Origin: Adineta ricciae
Lineage: Eukaryota > Rotifera > Eurotatoria > Adinetida > Adinetidae
DNA length: 64,000 nt
Reading direction: 5' to 3'
NCBI GenBank assembly: GCA_905250025.1
Contig: CAJNOJ010000062.1
Span: 1-64,000, forward strand
In this document: piece by piece, positions 11,297 through 22,116 of the stretch
Layout of the letters: each line of letters opens with the position of its first letter
Numbering within the stretch: the first letter of the stretch is position 1
Position numbers and translations under genes: made by a program
Notes under the pieces: model-generated
The model's database searches: none
Seen by the model: only the letters and a program-made list of their open reading frames with translations
What the model was told of the DNA's origin: nothing

Positions 11297-13150
11297 ATGC
11301 CTCTTCTAAGCAATTTACTAGCAAAAGACATCCCACAGACGTTTCAAAAGCTTCAATTGCACGTCTATGCTGGTTTCTTCTTCTTCGGGCTGTTAGGTTT
11401 CGTTTATCTAATGTCACCGATTGTCAGTCGACGAAATTATCTGTCTGAAAATGCTCTCTCACCCGGCTTAGTTTCCAACGACATATACGTTTCCAATGAA
11501 CACATACGTGACATTATCGGACAATTACGAATGGGCTTTAAAGAAAAAAATGTTTCCGATGTCATTCAATCTATGTTCCTCCAACGTGGTATAGAAGCGT
11601 ATAGACAAAATCTGGACGACGATACGAACGATGAAAATGTCTATGGTATCGTTCGAGCACCAAGATTAGCTTCAACAGAATCGATTATCCTGGTTGCTCC
11701 ACTTTACGTTCGAATACAAAGCAAGTCTCAACCAATAAAAGCCAATCTATATGGTACGCTGACCTCATCTTGAAACACAATGCTCACTTTTGCTCTTTTA
11801 GGAATTGCACATACGTTAGCCATTGGTTTTGCACTTCATCGTAAGCCGTACATGGCAAAGGATATTATTCTTCTGTTTCCTGCTCAACAAGAAAATGGAA
11901 CACGTATTTGGTTAGATGCTTACTTTAATACTAAACCTGATTCCATTCCACTCGATGCTCATGCTGGTTCTATTCAAGCTGGTTTAACTTTGGAATTTCC
12001 TCATGAGAAATTTTACTCTATTGATCTTCGTCATAACGGAATCAATGGGCAATTACCAAATCTTGATTTAATCAATACAATTGTACATTTATGTGACAAA
12101 AATTCCGTTCCAGCATCATACTACGATATCTATGTAGACTTATCATCCAACGAACTTTTTATTGATTACATGAAAAAATCCTTACGAACTTTATTGATCA
12201 ATGCTCTTACATTAGCCACGGGAGTGCCCAGCGGTGTTCATGGTCAGTTTTTACATTATCGCATTGAAATGATTACGTTGTTTGGAAGTCTGACAAAGCG
12301 TGATCAATATCAAACATCACCAATTACTCTTCGTGCATTCGATGATATCATCGAAGGTTTCATTCGAAGTTTAAACAATTTACTTGAACGTTTCCATCAA
12401 TCATTTTTCTTCTATTTACACATCAATCGACGAAATTTCGTTTCGATTGCTACCTACATGGTACCACTTGGCTTAATCGTTGCTCCAGCATTAATTCGAT
12501 CTCTAGTACTCTACATGTCTTTTTTCACATCGTCGGAAACATCAACAACTACGTATATTACCCTCGGTCGTACAATGAAATTCGATATGAACTATTCGGC
12601 AATGTTTCTGGAGATCTTAGAATGCTTAGCATTATCGTACGCATTGATGTGGATACCAATGAAATTTACTTATTTGATCATTTGTCAAATAACTATGTTC
12701 ATTAGTCCAATTCTTCTTCGACCATTTCGTTCAACTGAACGGCAATTCGATTATCTTCAATTTATCCTGTTACTAACTGGTTCAGCTCTGTTAGGTTGTC
12801 TTTCATTATTGAATTATTCCATGGCGTTTCTTGCCGCTTGTTTCTTAATGCCGTGCTATATGTTTGCTGGTTGTTCAAAGTTCGATCACTGGATTATCAA
12901 ATACTTTTGTCGATTTTTATTTCTAACTTGTCTTAATCCATTAGTTTTTCTTGCGCTTTATCATTATCTGGCCAGGTTGTTAATGGCGGGCGAGTTTCTT
13001 CTGCCCAATTTCAATCAATTGACATCTGATTTCGATACATACATCGCCTCGTATCGATTGTTCAATGCTTGGACAGTCGATGTCGTTTGCTTAGCAATTG
13101 TACCAATATGGTTTTTACTCTACCGATCAACATTTTGGATTCGGACATAG
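11297..13150 (+). CDS. GPAA1: GPI transamidase component GPAA1
   Basis: Two exons, 11297-11753 and 11802-13150, joined across a 48-bp intron, give 601 codons. GPAA1 is the endoplasmic-reticulum membrane subunit of the GPI transamidase that links preassembled GPI to protein C-termini. Family hallmarks are visible. An N-terminal membrane helix (about residues 21-39) is followed by SRRNYLSENALSPG (human has the related TYMSENAMGS). The luminal M28-peptidase-like domain contains YGIVRAPRLASTESIILVAP, then GIAHTLAIGF, AKDIILLFPA and ATGVPSGVHG. Several hydrophobic spans fill the C-terminal third. Length is close to the usual 600-620. The ATG follows an acceptor-like TTCTAG. AATAAA lies 104 bp after the stop. 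Confidence 0.93.
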
Positions 13151-13253
13151 ATGATAATTCGAACATTCTTGGACAAAACGCAATGAAATATTTTTGCGTG
13201 TATATAAAACAATATTTCGCTACTTTTTCTTTCCTTGATTGTTCCCTGATACA

Positions 13254-13259
13254 AATAAA
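13254..13259 (+). terminator. Polyadenylation signal of GPAA1
   Basis: AATAAA, 104 bp after the GPAA1 stop. Confidence 0.6.
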
Positions 13260-13617
13260 CTTCTAACACATGTCTTACTATGTCAATCTTGCATCCACCA
13301 CTATTCAATACTTCCTAAAAGCTCGCTCTCGAGCACCATCTGTGGCACCCGCACCATTTGCTAGAATTATGTTTCCAGCGAACAAACAATGTATGTCTGG
13401 AAGATATTTGGCTGTGTCTTTTCTCTAAAGTGTATAATATTGGCTCACTTGAAAACGCAAGTAGGCATATATTTAGATACGAACCAAATTTCTCGTTTGT
13501 TTTAAAAGAAAGAAAAAAACTGCAAACTAGTCGGAAAGATTATGTTTGCTTTTTTTCTTACATAGAATAAGAACAAATTAAATAAACGATCTTACATTCC
13601 GTCCTGAAAAAAAAAGT

Positions 13618-13623
13618 TTTATT
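13618..13623 (-). terminator. Polyadenylation signal of PPxY gene A
   Basis: AATAAA on the minus strand, about 40 bp after the stop at 13663. Confidence 0.6.
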
Positions 13624-13662
13624 CAAATGACAAATATCACTCATCTTTGGCAAAGATTTCTT

Positions 13663-14103
13663 TCAAGTAAAAGCCATTTTCGATGGATTTGACTGAGTAT
13701 TATACATCGGATAAGGCGCTGGTTGATTATAGAACTGCGTTTGACTGTAAGGTGGTGGTTGACCGTAAGAAAATGGTTGATTACCAAGTGATGCTGAATT
13801 ATACATCGGCGTTTGATTGTACATTGGAGCTTGATTGTAGATTGGTGGTTGATATCGATTCTGTTGTTCTACAAAGGCCATTTGTGTTGCTAAAGGTATC
13901 ACCGCTGGATTTACAAAACGTCTTTGTGGGCCGCATTTCTTCTTCCATATAATAAGTGCTATCATAAATATAAAGAATAGGCTAAAGACAGGGATAAAGA
14001 CAATCAATGTTGTGGGAAAACTGCTCGATCTGCCAGAATACGATTGTGATGAACATACATCGAGAACAACGGCAAATATGATAGTAATGAAGAATGCTGC
14101 CAT
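13663..14103 (-). CDS. Small type I membrane protein with Tyr/Pro-rich tail (paralogue A)
   Basis: The start is taken at ATG 14103 (MAAFFITIIFAVVLDVCSSQ), which gives a clean signal peptide; an earlier in-frame ATG-less extension to 14193 is less likely. A short Ser-rich ectodomain is followed by a membrane span (about residues 27-51) ending in WKKKCGPQRR. The cytoplasmic tail opens with IPLATQMAFVEQQNRYQPP, then repeats NQxPxYNQ/xPPYSQ, including GQPPPYSQ, a PPxY-type motif. The block IPLATQMA...NxYxPP is shared with the two genes upstream, showing tandem duplication. PPxY motifs usually recruit WW domains of NEDD4-type ligases; that role is inferred. Confidence 0.68.
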   Translation of the reverse strand: MAAFFITIIFAVVLDVCSSQSYSGRSSSFPTTLIVFIPVFSLFFIFMIALIIWKKKCGPQRRFVNPAVIPLATQMAFVEQQNRYQPPIYNQAPMYNQTPMYNSASLGNQPFSYGQPPPYSQTQFYNQPAPYPMYNTQSNPSKMAFT

Positions 14104-14441
14104 GTGTGAAAGATATTTTGTTGAAATGAAGTATAGAGAAGAAAAGAAGGAAAACAAAAGACAAATAGTGTTCTTAGTTGTCACTGTCGACAACCCCAGT
14201 ATATGATGCTAGCTGTAAAGGCAATCAAAGAATTTTTCTTCTTTTTCTCTTCTATTTTCTAAACTTTTCTTTGAACTAAATGACTTATATTCTGTTACTA
14301 AGGGAACAGGAATATATTTCTTTTCTCTACCAATGATCTGATATTGGCTTAGTATTCAGTGCAAACTTATATTTCATACGTTTGATTTGCTACTGATGAA
14401 TTGGCATAATATCACGAAGCGGTTCTAGCAAATATTTATAT

Positions 14442-14447
14442 TTTATT
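14442..14447 (-). terminator. Polyadenylation signal of PPxY gene B
   Basis: AATAAA on the minus strand, 53 bp after the stop at 14501. Confidence 0.55.
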
Positions 14448-14500
14448 TGAAAATCAGACACACAGGCAGAACAGTATATTTACTGTTTGAACAAGTTTAT

Positions 14501-14815
14501 CTAGAAGCCATGAGACGAATACCGTGGTGGAAGTTGTCTTGTTTGACTATCAGGTGGTGCATATGAATTGTTTTGTGAAGCTAAGGCGATCTGAGTAGAT
14601 ATTGATGGAATAGACTGACGTGCTCTTTGAGCACGTTTAACATAACAATAGATGGCCAATGTAACAACAATAAGGAGAAAAGTAACACTCGGTACGACGA
14701 TGACCAAAATCAGGGAAGTATTCGTCAATGAACCAATGCGTGTTGAACTTCTACGAAGTGATTCGACGGAAGATATATGAAGTAGAAATATTACTACCAG
14801 AGAGAATACGTGCAT
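14501..14815 (-). CDS. Small type I membrane protein (paralogue B)
   Basis: Intronless, 104 codons from ATG 14815. The order is signal peptide (MHVFSLVVIFLLHISSVES), a brief Ser/Arg ectodomain, a membrane span (SLILVIVVPSVTFLLIVVTL), a basic stop-transfer stretch (KRAQRARQ), then the family block ISTQIALASQNNSYAPP and a C-terminal LPPRYSS (PPxY). It is the shortest member of the tandem trio and lacks the expanded Tyr/Pro repeats of paralogue A. Function unknown; the layout suggests a membrane adaptor. Confidence 0.68.
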   Translation of the reverse strand: MHVFSLVVIFLLHISSVESLRRSSTRIGSLTNTSLILVIVVPSVTFLLIVVTLAIYCYVKRAQRARQSIPSISTQIALASQNNSYAPPDSQTRQLPPRYSSHGF

Positions 14816-15197
14816 CTATAGGAACTACGACTACAAAAATGAATATGAAAATAGAGTTTGTTTTTGTTTATGACGTCAATCTTTCAGTATCGTATTCCTA
14901 TCCTTAAAATCAACTGCTCTTTTTTATTTTCTCTTCTATGTCTTATATGTTAGCATTTATACATAAATTAATATCGATGGAATTTTCTTTACGTCATCTA
15001 AATTATTCTTTGTATACTGAAGAGATTAATCAAAAGATTGAAAACGGTTATAGATACTCTCAAGTATGTTCTACTTGATCAGAACACAAAATATTTGTCT
15101 ACGAACGATTATCTCATGACGTATATCTCACAACAGAATCGAAAATTTCCAATATAAAATGATTTAATTATTATGAAGTTACTGATGAGATCGCTGG
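14816..15197. other. Intergenic spacer between paralogues B and C
   Basis: AT-rich; no open frame with support. It presumably holds the promoter of paralogue B and the 3' UTR of paralogue C. Confidence 0.4.
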
Positions 15198-15548
15198 TCA
15201 TTTCTGTGCAGCAATTGATGAGTACGACGGTGGTAAATCTTCACCAACTGATGGTTGATTAGGTGGTGGAACTCGATAACTAGGTGGTGCGTATGGATTA
15301 TTATGTTCTTGCAGCGCCAATTGTACTGCCAATGGTGAAATACTCATCCGAGTTTGATTGCCCCGTTTCAGCTTACAAAGAATGCTAATTACTATGACAA
15401 TAATGCAGACAACAACAAGAGGTATGATCAAACCTAGGTAAAGTGCGTATTTTGACGATGAACCACTTGAAGATGTTATAGAAGAGGTTCTTGCTGTACA
15501 TTCATTGATTAGAATGATTGATAGAATCGATAGAAACGAAACTTCCAT
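15198..15548 (-). CDS. Small type I membrane protein (paralogue C)
   Basis: Intronless, 116 codons from ATG 15548 (the open frame extends one TTG codon further). The order is signal peptide (MEVSFLSILSIILINECTA), a Ser-rich ectodomain, a membrane span (about residues 36-59), the basic KLKRGNQ, then the block ISPLAVQLALQEHNNPYAPP and the tail motifs PPSYRVPPP and LPPSYSS. It carries two PPxY-type motifs. It is the clearest match to paralogue B in length and layout, and the trio probably arose by local duplication. Confidence 0.68.
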   Translation of the reverse strand: MEVSFLSILSIILINECTARTSSITSSSGSSSKYALYLGLIIPLVVVCIIVIVISILCKLKRGNQTRMSISPLAVQLALQEHNNPYAPPSYRVPPPNQPSVGEDLPPSYSSIAAQK

Positions 15549-16491
15549 CAAGAAAGAAATATTTTATTTAAACGCGTTCGTGGCTGCCAACAAACTTCAT
15601 TGCCAATGACAGCGGTAATACATTGATTTCATTGTTTATTTGTTATATTTTGTTTCATTCTCTCACAAAGTATTCATGCCGGTCAAAGTTGTTTAAAACA
15701 AAAACAGTAGAAGTTTATTTCTCACGAAACACGCACTCTCACACTAATACGGCCGCTACACTCATATTAAAAAAAAATATACACAGGTACAGAGCATGAT
15801 TCACAGTTCTATTATTCATCGTATTGCTGCACATATGTGTCAATACGAATTATCCAAAAACGAACGATGCGAACTTCTCGTAAATATATTTTCTTATTTA
15901 ACGTTACGTTTCTTTTGTTTTCAGCTCCTGTAATTCTGTTAAATTCTGAAAATCGATATTGTTCTTGATCGCCATCAAGCGTGAATAACATGTTGATGTT
16001 TACGCAAAAATATTTATCCTTGACACCAACGTCAGTCATCGGTCTTCAAAAGGTGACTGTAGAAAAATTCTACACATCACGTTCTTTCTTCTTCTCCTCG
16101 TTTTCTCTAAAAATACATCGCTAAACTGCACGCGTATCATTTCGTGTTACAAATGAATAGTTTTCATGATTGAGTGATTATGTTTTTTTTCGAAACTATT
16201 CTATGAATATTGATATGACGATCACATTAGAAGAAGAGTGATTGCGTTTCATTGAATTTCGCCATGCTTGAATGAGCCTTTATGATAAAAGTGAGGCAAT
16301 TACGTTTTCCATCGCACAGTTCGTTGCATTTTGTTTTTTTTCTCTGCATACGTTTCGATAGGTGATATCTTTGTCACATCAGTGACTAATAAAATAATCG
16401 CTCTCTCTCTCTCTCCCTCTGATTATTATTTCATTATTTACCCTGCTATTATCCATAAGGAAAAACGATTGTGCAAGAACAATCAAAGCCA
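15549..16491. other. Intergenic region upstream of the bZIP gene
   Basis: Divergent promoter zone for paralogue C and the bZIP gene. It contains a (CT)n tract at about 16401-16416. A 75-codon minus-strand frame at 15812-16039 has no supporting features. Confidence 0.4.
16401..16416. repeat. (CT)8 dinucleotide run
   Basis: Perfect CT repeat about 75 bp upstream of the bZIP start codon. It may lie in the 5' UTR or promoter. Confidence 0.7.
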
Positions 16492-17064
16492 ATGATTGAC
16501 GAATACAATCATCATCATCATGATGATCTCACGTCTGTTTCGTACGAAGTTCTCTCCGATGATGGTTTGAAGGATAATGGTTCATTTGGTGCTCATGTCA
16601 AACAAGAAGTCAATGAAAAACACTACAATGTCGTATGTTATGGTCCAATAAAAGTACGAGTCAGCACGCGAAGCACTCCGACTTTGTTAAGTGGCCGTCG
16701 ATCGAAATTTTATCCGCTCGAAGGTGAAGAAGCCACGAAACGAGAATTAAAACGCGAGAAGAATCGTCGAACAGCTCGAATGTTAAAAGAACGACACATT
16801 CAAATCGAACTTGGTCTAATGAACGAACTGAGTGCGCTGCAGACTAAAGAAAAAACTTTGCTTGAGGAAATCAATAATCTCGAATCCTACAAGGGATTTC
16901 TTAAAGATCGATTTCATGAACAACAATTCGAACGAAAGGAAAAGTCAGGCCGAGAGCGAACAAAAGAAACAGAGGTGACTGTCTCGCCCAAATCCGACTC
17001 AGAACCAATAAAAACAGAACAATCTCCTACACCACCACGATGGGAGTTGCTTTTTAGTATCTAA
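16492..17064 (+). CDS. bZIP transcription factor with atypical basic region
   Basis: The start is placed at ATG 16492 (MIDEYNHHHHDDL), because the open frame's first codon at 16471 is GTG. The product has 190 codons. The N-terminal half is polar and acidic. It then shows TPTLLSGRRSKFYPLEGEE and a basic region KRELKREKNRRTARMLKERH, followed by heptads with L/M/L/L/L spacing through about residue 135. The Pro/Ser tail contains SPTPPRWELLF. The invariant Asn is present (KN-RRTA) but the usual Arg four residues after the Ala is replaced by Lys. It is closest in feel to Fos/ATF/C/EBP-like factors; no subgroup is assigned. A short tetrahistidine run near the N-terminus comes from CAT repeats. Confidence 0.8.
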   Translation: MIDEYNHHHHDDLTSVSYEVLSDDGLKDNGSFGAHVKQEVNEKHYNVVCYGPIKVRVSTRSTPTLLSGRRSKFYPLEGEEATKRELKREKNRRTARMLKERHIQIELGLMNELSALQTKEKTLLEEINNLESYKGFLKDRFHEQQFERKEKSGRERTKETEVTVSPKSDSEPIKTEQSPTPPRWELLFSI

Positions 17065-17920
17065 CTGTGTATAAAATACATTTGTTCTATTTATTCGATT
17101 TGATATTTCGAATAAAACTAAAGTATAAATATTCTGACTAAGTAATCGTCGTCAGGTCATTGACGATATTTGCAAATGTTTCAACAAACATAAACGTTAT
17201 TTGCTGCTTCTAATTTGTGATCACACATTATACAGTAAATGTTCATGCCACTTACAATGCATCGATGAGTGGAAAGATCACAATCAACATAATCTTTGCC
17301 ATTTGTGCATCGATGTTGTTCTGTTTGATGTCTCAATCAAATTGTTTACTTTGCTCTCAAATTAAATGTAAATGTGTCGACCGGCGTACATACCTATCAA
17401 GGTCATTTTGGTAGCTAGCGACGATAAATATTCGATTGCTCGTTTAAGATTATTAGAAATTTATTGAAAATAGCATTTCGATTCTGCTTCTTCGATAGTT
17501 TCTCTAGACGCTGTCCTTTTTCTTGTTTGTATACAATCCCGATGAGAATGTTACCCTATTTTTTAAGATGCCTCATATATCTTTTCCTTATATAAATTGC
17601 TGATTGGTCGGATGTGTATAAATGCTTACAGTTAATCTTATTCAGCACTTCAAAATCAATGTGGCTCCAGTAAAAAAAGCGAACAGACGTAGAAAAAAAA
17701 CATGTACATTTTAACAAATAACAAAGCAGCAATCGTCATCATTTATTTTAAATTAATTTGAAATTACTCCAAATATTTTGGTACATTTGCCGACTGGGTA
17801 ACATCAGGTCATTTTAACCTTCGACATGTTTGTCAACCAATCGAATCTAGACATTAAACTTCCTGTTAACGGTAAACTCAGATTGTCGTTGTCATTATCA
17901 AGATAGATTCCGTCTCTGCA
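17065..17920. other. Convergent 3' intergenic region
   Basis: Contains the bZIP polyadenylation signal AATAAA at 17111-17116, then AT-rich sequence without a supported gene. Confidence 0.45.
17111..17116 (+). terminator. Polyadenylation signal of the bZIP gene
   Basis: AATAAA, 46 bp after the stop codon at 17064. Confidence 0.6.
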
Positions 17921-19000
17921 TTAAAGTGTAGATGGAATAATGATGATAAATAGATGAATGTAGAAATATGAGATAGGAGAGATTGATCGTCCAAACGAAA
18001 TTGGCTGTTGACAAAAGTCTTCATCGACTTTCGAACGGCAATCCGATATACCGTTACAACGTGCATTGCTGTGAACACAGTATGCATCTTCACAATCGAG
18101 CAAATGCTTTCTCGGACAAGGAGAGTATTCATTTGTTTTATGTATTCGAAATTTCGGGGTAAATGTAGTAAAGAATAATTTAAATTGATGATAACTGTCA
18201 TCATAATCATTCGTTAGTTGCGCAGGTGGTGGAATGATTTCCAAGTAAATGACATTACTATTCGATAGATAATCATCTGAGTGACGATTATAGAATGTAT
18301 ATTTAGTTCTATCAAGTATCATTGGACATTCAAATGTTGTAGTTTCAAAATTCTAAATTGAAAAGAATGAGTTCGATCGAATAGGAAATTCTCATTCTTA
18401 TCTTAACATACGTCACGAACTTTCAAACAAGGCGCTCGAGGAATGGATTGGAAATAATCTTGGTCATAATCATTTCGTAGATTAACAATAGGATAGAAAA
18501 CTAATCGGATACGATCGCCATGTGATGCATGTAATTCCGTCGTACATTCATGAATGGAAAACATGTCTCGGTCCTCATTGTCTATGGAAAAAGTATATCG
18601 ATTCTCAGTTCATTACCCTCCAATTGAAAAAGTCATACCAATGGTCTGTTGAGGATTGCGTGCGTAAATAAATCCTGATGGCCATCTACGTAAAAAGACA
18701 ACAAAGCTCTTCTTGAAGAAAGAATTCAAAATTAATTCATACTGAGTTAAATTTAGAAACATGGGTTGAACAATGAATTCAAATTGCTCTTTACAATATG
18801 AATGTAACGTTTGATTAATCACAGTATGTGGTTGCATTACGACTAAAAGAAATCATACAGAAATTTTCAATGAGACAATTTAATGAGTATTCATTTTTAC
18901 AGAAAGGTATGTGCTGATGAAAATCTCCTTCGTCGTCATTATCGCTAATTGCAGTAATAAGTACAAGTATATAATAGAAAATTAGATGAATCAACACCAT
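17921..19000 (-). CDS. CUB-LDL receptor class A protein, probably membrane- or GPI-anchored
   Basis: The start is taken at ATG 19000 (MVLIHLIFYYILVLITAIS, a signal peptide); the open frame extends back to a GTG at 19036. A 60-bp intron joins HIPF to FVMQPHTVINQ, keeping frame. Exons near 18860-18640, 18583-18415 and 18352-17921 give two CUB-like halves (CTTELHASHGDRIRLVFYP and FYNRHSDDYLSNSNVIYLEI). One LDLa module follows, CEDAYCVHSNARCNGISDCR then DEDFC, with the Ca-binding D-x-x-x-DE pattern. The C-terminus is hydrophobic (FYIHLFIIIIPSTL) with no cytoplasmic tail, as in GPI-anchored or tail-anchored proteins. Partners are unknown; CUB-LDLa proteins often serve as co-receptors. Confidence 0.72.
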
Positions 19001-20051
19001 ACTCCGTATCACGAGGAGTTGAATGGAAAATTTCACTGTGTGTGTATGATGTTGCTCGCTTTTTTTTTCTAATCAGCGGTAAAGACGCACGATACTTGAT
19101 CCTCTGTGGAGAGAAGTGTGCCACCGTTTTTATTACGCTTCTTCATTGCCTTCCGGACGAGAGCCGTTAACAGATGGCAGTATATACGAACACCGGAAAA
19201 TAATGCAACAACGATTTCTCTCCTCCTACTCGACGACTATCGTCCTTGTGTATGCACTGAGATGAAAATCGAGAGAGAGAGAGAGGGAAACGCACTTGGA
19301 ATTGAACTCAAGTCGTTTGAGCAAACTGAAATAACGTGATCTGTGAGATTTTCCTGACAGAAAAAACGTCGGTTTTGGTTCTTTTCTTTCGGCAGAACGG
19401 AATTTCATGCTATACTTCTTTCATACGCACAAAAAACGAACGATATTCTGTGGCAACGAAGCATGACGTGTGTTGTTATTGATGACCTTGTTCATTACTT
19501 GTCTGTCTCGATCTTTTTCTCAATAACTAAATAAGCTATCTGAAATCCTTGAATAGAACAATGATTGTAAGCTGTGATTGAAAAGAAATACTCAACACAA
19601 TAGTTCATTGATTAGCTTTGTTTGATGAAGAAAAAAAAGGAAAGGTAAAAAAGATAAAAACAATCAGTAAATATTGTCTTTCTTCATGTTCTATTACTAA
19701 ATAGAAATACATCAAACCAATTTTCGTTTTTTTACACGTGGACGCACACATCGAAAATAGTACACGTAAAGGTAAACGGTCTAGTGCTAGTTGTATTGAA
19801 AATAAACGTTGAATATTCTTTTTTTGTGTGCATTTGTGATGATCTTCTAAGTAAAGAAGTTGGTGTAAGTATCTCTGGAGGTAATGAAAGCTAAAGAAAG
19901 AGAATTTATTAGTGTATTCTGATTATTGATTGCTTGATGATGGAAATGATCAAAACAGATGAGATTCTTTCGATGATTTTTCTCCGAGGAAATTATATTG
20001 AACAAAACTGATGTCTTACCATTCTGAAATCAATTTAGAAAACTAGAACTG
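19001..20051. other. Divergent intergenic region
   Basis: About 1 kb between the CUB-LDLa gene and the next plus-strand gene. Contains a (GA)n stretch at 19272-19286 and AT-rich sequence. Opposing short frames near 19106-19408 are not supported. Confidence 0.4.
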
Positions 20052-22044
20052 ATGATTCGTCAACATTACTTACAACAGCAACGTTTGAACAATAACCACG
20101 ATCGTTTATTACAACGATTTCAAGGTATTCTCACGCCGCATATAACAGAGTTTCGAGCATTTGGAAGAAGTCTCTTACCGGGTCGAAATTATGAACGATA
20201 TATTAGTAACATGAATGGAAATAATCGACGTCGCGACTCGTTAGTTGCACAATCTCGAGCCAGTATTGGCAGTTCAAGTGAGACATATCGATTTATGGGC
20301 GAGGAGATCAATGAAAATTTACCACGAGATATCAAATCGATCATGCAGCATACACGAGAGCAACCGTCGCCATTGGTACTTGCAGAGAAGAAGTTCGAAC
20401 CAGTTGCATTTTACGAGCATCCTGTGTTTGGACGAACACCTTCCTATGTTCGACCTGTGTCTAGTCGAGATGAACATGAAAAAGGAACGCGTACGGATGA
20501 TAACGAGAGTGACACCGATGATGACGCACCCTCGAGTGCATCAAGAGCGGTCACTCCGAAAATTGATCAAAGCGATGGTAGACGCAGTACAACGTCTGCC
20601 GCGAGCAATGGCAATGACGATGATGATGATGATGATGACGAACATTCCGATCATGCACCATTGGGATACATATCGTATAAAAAATGGAAGAGTAAATACG
20701 CTAATATTATACCTGTGAATCCCCTTCTTTACAACATCTACACTCATCGTTCAAATGGATCACTTGATAGCTACGGGCATTCATTGTATACACCACGCAA
20801 TCAGATTCGTGCATTAACACGCGACGAAGATAGTTCAACACCAACCATATCCGACATTGGTTCGACGGCATCGGATGCACCTCACGAACCGTCGACATCA
20901 ACAAATCGACAATATCAAAGATTTCAACCGCAATTATTTCCTCGAACTACTCCAGTTCGACCACGTGAATCAAGTCCTGCAGGTTAGAATTTTTTTCTTT
21001 TCACTAGTTTAACATGAATTCATTCAATTGTAGAAAGCGACGATGAAGACTCAGATTCTGATTCAAATGCATCTATTTCACCAGTTCCAAACTTAATGCA
21101 AAACAAGACGAGTCCTGTTGTATCAACACGTTTGCCAACAACGAGTCTCCCTATCACGCCTTCATCCAGTACAACTCCTTCATTACCCGTGCCATTGACA
21201 ATGAACACATCAGATAGTAATACAATAGGTACATCAAACCATTAGCTGGAAAAAGCATTGATGGTTTCTATTTCTCTCTACATTGAAATAAGAAGAATAT
21301 GAGTCTTTTCACGGTCAGATTACATATTTTAATCAACTATTTCATTATGTTTCCCGAGGCGAAAAAGATCTAGTTAACAAGCGTTTATGACTTACTAACA
21401 CTAATAGCACCATCTTGTAGCTACTCTCTTATGTCAACTTTAAGTACATTTTCATACGATTTTTAGGAATATCTTCAACGCCATTAATCTCACCAAGTGC
21501 ATCAAATATTCCACCACCACCACCATTGCCACCATCATTCTTATCGTCTTCAACCAACAATACTAATCAAACACCGTCAAGAATCCCTCCAGCACCATCA
21601 ATACCATCCTCCGTGCTCTCAGGTTCAACTAACAATACATATCAAACGACTTCAACAATACCTCCTGCACCGCCTCTGCCGCCGAATTTATTAGCGTCTA
21701 CAAGCACCAATACATACCAGAGGCCTTTTAATAATCCTCCTCCAGTACCCTTATCCACAACGAGCTCAGCTGGTATCTATCAAACTACTTCAAACGCATC
21801 GTTACCTCCGGCACCAGCTAAAGCAGTCACCTTCGGCGGTTCATCGTCATTTCCTCTCTCAAACAACGATATATCCAGTAGTAGCGATAGTGATGATGAC
21901 GAGAAAGAGAAACGACGTCGACGAAGGAAAAGGTAAGAAAGTTTGTTATTGACAACCTATAAATATTTACGCATTATTTTATTTATAACTCCTTCTAGGC
22001 AAGCTTCCGCTGGTCAACCAGTTGATTCGTCATCGGATGATTAA
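20052..22044 (+). CDS. Disordered acidic, proline-rich protein of unknown function
   Basis: Four exons (20052-20982, 21034-21228, 21467-21932, 21999-22044) join in frame to 545 codons. The N-terminus is Gln/Arg-rich and folded-looking (RLLQRFQGILTPHITEFRAF). The middle has NLPRDIKSIMQHT and FYEHPVFGRTPSYVRPVSS, an Asp run (eight D from GAT/GAC repeats) and GYISYKKWKSKYANIIPVNP. The C-terminal half is Ser/Thr/Pro-rich with PPPPPLPP and PPAPPLPPN, typical profilin/SH3/WW ligands, ending in SDSDDDEKEKRRRRRKR and DSSSDD. It may be a cytoskeletal or signalling adaptor, but no named family was recognised. AATAAA follows at 22111. Confidence 0.68.
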
Positions 22045-22110
22045 AAAACCCGAACATTTCATATCGCAAAATTCTTCTCTTTCTGTAAACTATCTTTTCT
22101 TTTCTTTCTA

Positions 22111-22116
22111 AATAAA
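22111..22116 (+). terminator. Polyadenylation signal
   Basis: AATAAA, 67 bp after the stop of the disordered proline-rich protein. Confidence 0.6.

Larger units (their letters stand above)
13151..13662. other. Convergent 3' region of GPAA1 and the first PPxY gene
   Basis: Holds the GPAA1 3' UTR with AATAAA at 13254-13259, and the 3' end of the minus-strand gene with its signal at 13618-13623. No coding sequence was supported. Confidence 0.5.

Noticed and set aside
10816..11448. Plus-strand frames overlapping the 168-aa gene and the GPAA1 start
   Set aside because: They are out of frame with the accepted genes and lack family resemblance.
16471..16491. N-terminal extension of the bZIP frame
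   Set aside because: The first codon is GTG; the first ATG at 16492 is the normal start in an animal gene.
19001..19036. Extension of the CUB-LDLa frame to 19036
   Set aside because: It starts with GTG; ATG 19000 gives a better signal peptide.
20245..20747. Overlapping frames on both strands inside the disordered protein gene
   Set aside because: Shadow frames produced by GAT/CGA-rich coding sequence; the primary frame joins three later exons correctly.
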